Positions 12,031-13,923 of a stretch of DNA of 13,923 nt are shown here, one piece after another. Below the pieces are notes generated by a model. It was not told the DNA's origin, searched no databases, and worked only from the letters and a program-made list of their open reading frames with translations. The DNA is from an uncultured Phenylobacterium sp. (lineage in GTDB: Bacteria > Pseudomonadota > Alphaproteobacteria > Caulobacterales > Caulobacteraceae), in the NCBI GenBank assembly GCA_945952175.1, contig CAMFHW010000050.1:1-13923 (forward strand), written 5' to 3'. Within the stretch, counting starts at the first letter, position 1. The number at the start of each line of letters is the position of its first letter. Position numbers and translations under genes: made by a program.

Positions 12031-13202
12031 CCCAACGCCTGCTCCAGGTCCGCGATCAGGTCGTCGGCGTCCTCGATGCCGACGCTGAGGCGGATCAGGG
12101 AATCGGCGATGCCGATGCGCGCGCGGGTCTCGGCCGGGATCGAGGCGTGGGTCATGATCGCCGGATGCTCGATCAGGCTTTCGACCCCGCCCAGGCGCTC
12201 GGCCAGGGTGAAGAGGTGGGTGCGCTCCAGCATCTTGAGCGTGCCCTTGAGGTCGCGCTTGAGGATCACCGACATCATGCCCCCGAAGCCGCCGGTCATC
12301 TGGCGCGCGGCGAGCGCGTGCTGCGGATGGCTGGCGAGGCCCGGATAGATCACCCGCTCGATGTCCGCCCGGCTCTCCAGCCAGGCCGCGATCTTCATCG
12401 CGCTCTCGCCGTGCCGCTGCATGCGCAGGGCAAGCGTCTTGACCCCTCGCAGGGCCAGGAAGCTGTCGAAGGGCGAAGCCACCGCGCCCACGGCGTTCTG
12501 CAGGAAGGTGAGCTTGTCGCGCAGCTCGGCGTTCTCGCCCACCGCCAGCGCCCCGCCGACCACATCGGAGTGGCCGCCCAGGTACTTGGTGGTCGAGTGC
12601 ATCACCACGTCGAAGCCGAACTCCAGCGGCCGCTGGACGGCGGGGCTGCAGAAGGTGTTGTCGGCCGCCGCGATCAGGCCCCGTTTGCGGCAGAGGTCGG
12701 CGATGGCCTCCAGGTCGGCCAGGCGCAGCAGCGGATTGGTCGGGGTCTCCACCCAGACCATCTTCGTGTTCGGGCGGATCGCCGCCTCGATGGCCGCCAG
12801 GTCCGACAGATCGATGAAGCTGAATTCCAGGCCGGCGGAGCGCTTGCGCACCCGCTCGAACAGCCGGAACGAGCCGCCATAGAGGTCTTCGCTGGCGATC
12901 ACGTGGTCGCCGCTGTCCAGGGCGTCGAGCAGGGTGGCGATCGCCGCGAGGCCCGAGGCGAAGGCGTAGCCCTTCGTCCCGCTCTCCAGGTCGGCCACGG
13001 CGCGCTCGAAGGCGAAGCGGGTCGGGTTCTGGCTGCGGCTGTATTCGAAGCCCTGATGCACGCCGGGGCTCGCCTGGGCGTAGGTCGAGGTGGCGTAGAT
13101 CGGCGGCATCACCGCGCCGGTCGAGGGGTCGGGCGATTGGCCGCCGTGGATGGTGCGGGTGGCGAAGGCCAGCCGGTTCTTGCCGTGTGGGGTGTCGGTC
13201 AC
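12027..13202 (-). CDS. Cystathionine gamma-lyase / gamma-synthase (PLP)
   Basis: 391 aa, a full-length Cys/Met-metabolism fold-type I PLP enzyme. The Schiff-base lysine is K206 in HSTTKYLGGHSD; Y54 and R56 in FEYSRSQNPTR bind the phosphate of the neighbouring subunit; SGLAAIAT (83-90), D181 (AADNTF) and LRLSVGIED near the C-terminus (carboxylate-binding R) are intact. Sequence alone does not separate gamma-synthase (O-acyl-homoserine plus cysteine) from gamma-lyase (cystathionine to cysteine). Pairing with cystathionine beta-synthase directly upstream argues for the lyase and reverse transsulfuration. The GTG start at 13202 overlaps the upstream TGA (GTGA, 13202-13199), and the gene's own TGA overlaps the next ATG. 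The enzyme is cytoplasmic and usually tetrameric. Confidence 0.93.
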   Translation of the reverse strand: MTDTPHGKNRLAFATRTIHGGQSPDPSTGAVMPPIYATSTYAQASPGVHQGFEYSRSQNPTRFAFERAVADLESGTKGYAFASGLAAIATLLDALDSGDHVIASEDLYGGSFRLFERVRKRSAGLEFSFIDLSDLAAIEAAIRPNTKMVWVETPTNPLLRLADLEAIADLCRKRGLIAAADNTFCSPAVQRPLEFGFDVVMHSTTKYLGGHSDVVGGALAVGENAELRDKLTFLQNAVGAVASPFDSFLALRGVKTLALRMQRHGESAMKIAAWLESRADIERVIYPGLASHPQHALAARQMTGGFGGMMSVILKRDLKGTLKMLERTHLFTLAERLGGVESLIEHPAIMTHASIPAETRARIGIADSLIRLSVGIEDADDLIADLEQALG

Positions 13203-13923
13203 GCCGCGCGCCTCAGATAGTTGATCAGGTCGATCCGGGTGATCAGGCCCAGGAACTCACGGCCCTCCAGCACGATGGCCACCCGATCCTGCTCGAACAA
13301 GGGCAGCAGGGCCTCCAGCGGCTCGCCGGCCTGCAGGGTGGTCAGGCGCGCGGTCATGGCCGAGCTCACCGGCTGGGCGAACCGCTTGTCGGTGTGGCGG
13401 TCCTCGACCGCCTCCAGGAGGTCGCTCTCGTCGATCAAGCCGATCAGGCGGCCGTCGTCCAGCACCGGCAGCTGCGAGACGTCGGCCTGGCGCATGCGGT
13501 TGTAGGCGGTGAGCAGGGTGTCGTCAGGCCCCACCGTGACGGCCCCGCCCTCGCCCGGCGCGCGGGCGATCAGGTCTCGCAGGTCGCCGTGCATCTGCTT
13601 GGCGGTCAGGCCCTGCTCGGCCAGCCAGCTGTCGTTATAGACCTTGGACAGATACTTCGAGCCGGTGTCGCAGACGAGGGTCACGACCCGCTGCGGCTCG
13701 GTCTGTTCGCGGCAATAGCGCAGGGCGGCGGCCAATAGCGTGCCCGACGAAGACCCCGCCAGCACGCCGGCCTTCAGCAGGAGCTCGCGCGCGGCGGCGA
13801 TGCTCTCGGCGTCCGGGATCGTGTAGGCCTCGGCGACCAGGCTGAGGTCGCAGTTGGTGGGCACGAAGTCTTCGCCGATCCCTTCCACCACCCATGAACC
13901 GGGTTCGATGGTCTTCCCCGTAT
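13199..13923 (-). CDS. cbs: Cystathionine beta-synthase with C-terminal CBS pair (partial)
   Basis: The gene runs off the right edge; the last 241 residues are present. In-frame sequence TGKTIEPGSWVVEGIGEDFV continues to the window end, so the GTG at 13891 is internal and not the start. The PLP domain end shows SSSGTLLAAALRYCREQ (the phosphate-contacting glycine-serine loop is further upstream) and CDTGSKYLSKVYND, which is characteristic of cystathionine beta-synthases. Two CBS domains follow: VTVGPDDTLLTAYNRMRQAD to IGLIDESDLLEAV, and SSAMTARLTTLQAGEP to LGLITRIDLINYL. The enzyme condenses serine with homocysteine to cystathionine; the CBS pair probably binds an adenosyl ligand, as in other family members. 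It is the first visible gene of the transsulfuration operon, overlapping the next gene by GTGA. Confidence 0.92.
   Translation of the reverse strand, partial: TGKTIEPGSWVVEGIGEDFVPTNCDLSLVAEAYTIPDAESIAAARELLLKAGVLAGSSSGTLLAAALRYCREQTEPQRVVTLVCDTGSKYLSKVYNDSWLAEQGLTAKQMHGDLRDLIARAPGEGGAVTVGPDDTLLTAYNRMRQADVSQLPVLDDGRLIGLIDESDLLEAVEDRHTDKRFAQPVSSAMTARLTTLQAGEPLEALLPLFEQDRVAIVLEGREFLGLITRIDLINYLRRAA

Noticed and set aside
12018..13220. 400-codon plus-strand open frame opposite the transsulfuration lyase gene
   Set aside because: It is a mirror frame of the minus-strand gene, with low-complexity R/H/A/G sequence and no recognisable domain.
13889..13891. GTG at 13891 as the start of the CBS gene
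   Set aside because: Conserved CBS-family sequence continues in frame to the window edge, so this codon is an internal valine.
1..13923. CRISPR arrays, tRNA/rRNA genes, riboswitches, toxin-antitoxin or other defence modules
   Set aside because: I saw no regularly spaced repeats, no cloverleaf or rRNA-like sequence, and no recognisable defence gene pair on either strand.

Overview
The window is dense, very GC-rich chromosome with strongly GC3-biased genes. The base composition, a PEPxxWA-CTERM surface protein, GCTAnnnn-type promoter elements of the Caulobacter sigma-73 kind and the gene content all suggest an alphaproteobacterium of the Caulobacteraceae (Phenylobacterium/Caulobacter-like). 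That placement is inference; no rRNA or marker gene is present. No phage, plasmid backbone, CRISPR array or tRNA is visible.

Layout, left to right. (1) The last codons of an upstream gene, then a perfect 14-bp GAAA-loop hairpin. (2) A Tat-exported P1-family (DmpA-like) peptidase, convergent with an AAC(6')-like GNAT acetyltransferase. (3) An isochorismatase-fold hydrolase, a DUF2277 protein and a YghU-type glutathione disulfide-bond oxidoreductase, all on +. (4) A scar at about 3.84-4.06 kb where the frameshifted C-terminus of an IS481-type transposase abuts an unidentified gene tail. (5) A 300-aa HTH protein divergent from a small PEPxxWA-CTERM secreted protein, with two palindromes between them. 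(6) An HpcH/HpaI class II aldolase convergent with an aldo/keto reductase. (7) A tight + operon of an extended SDR reductase, an IDO-like 2-oxoglutarate dioxygenase and a ModE-type winged-helix protein without a molybdate domain. (8) A phage-type HNH/AP2-like protein divergent from a classical SDR, with an AT-rich inverted repeat between them. (9) A minus-strand operon, cut by the right edge, encoding cystathionine beta-synthase, a cystathionine gamma-lyase/synthase and a secreted unknown, with 4-nt overlaps at both junctions.

Functional reading. The right end is a (reverse) transsulfuration module, homocysteine plus serine to cystathionine to cysteine. The 7.8-10 kb operon looks like a small self-regulated oxidation/reduction pathway, perhaps on a free amino acid. 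The rest is accessory metabolism in which neighbours are mostly unrelated.

The most striking structural feature is that four of the five convergent junctions (1293-1296, 4057-4060, 6654-6657, 9970-9973) share one CTAG tetramer that serves as the TAG stop of both genes. The best leads for unknown biology are the HTH/PEP-CTERM divergent pair with its palindromes, the dioxygenase-ModE-like operon, and the secreted protein translationally coupled to transsulfuration. I did not find a clear, wholly new defence-type system.
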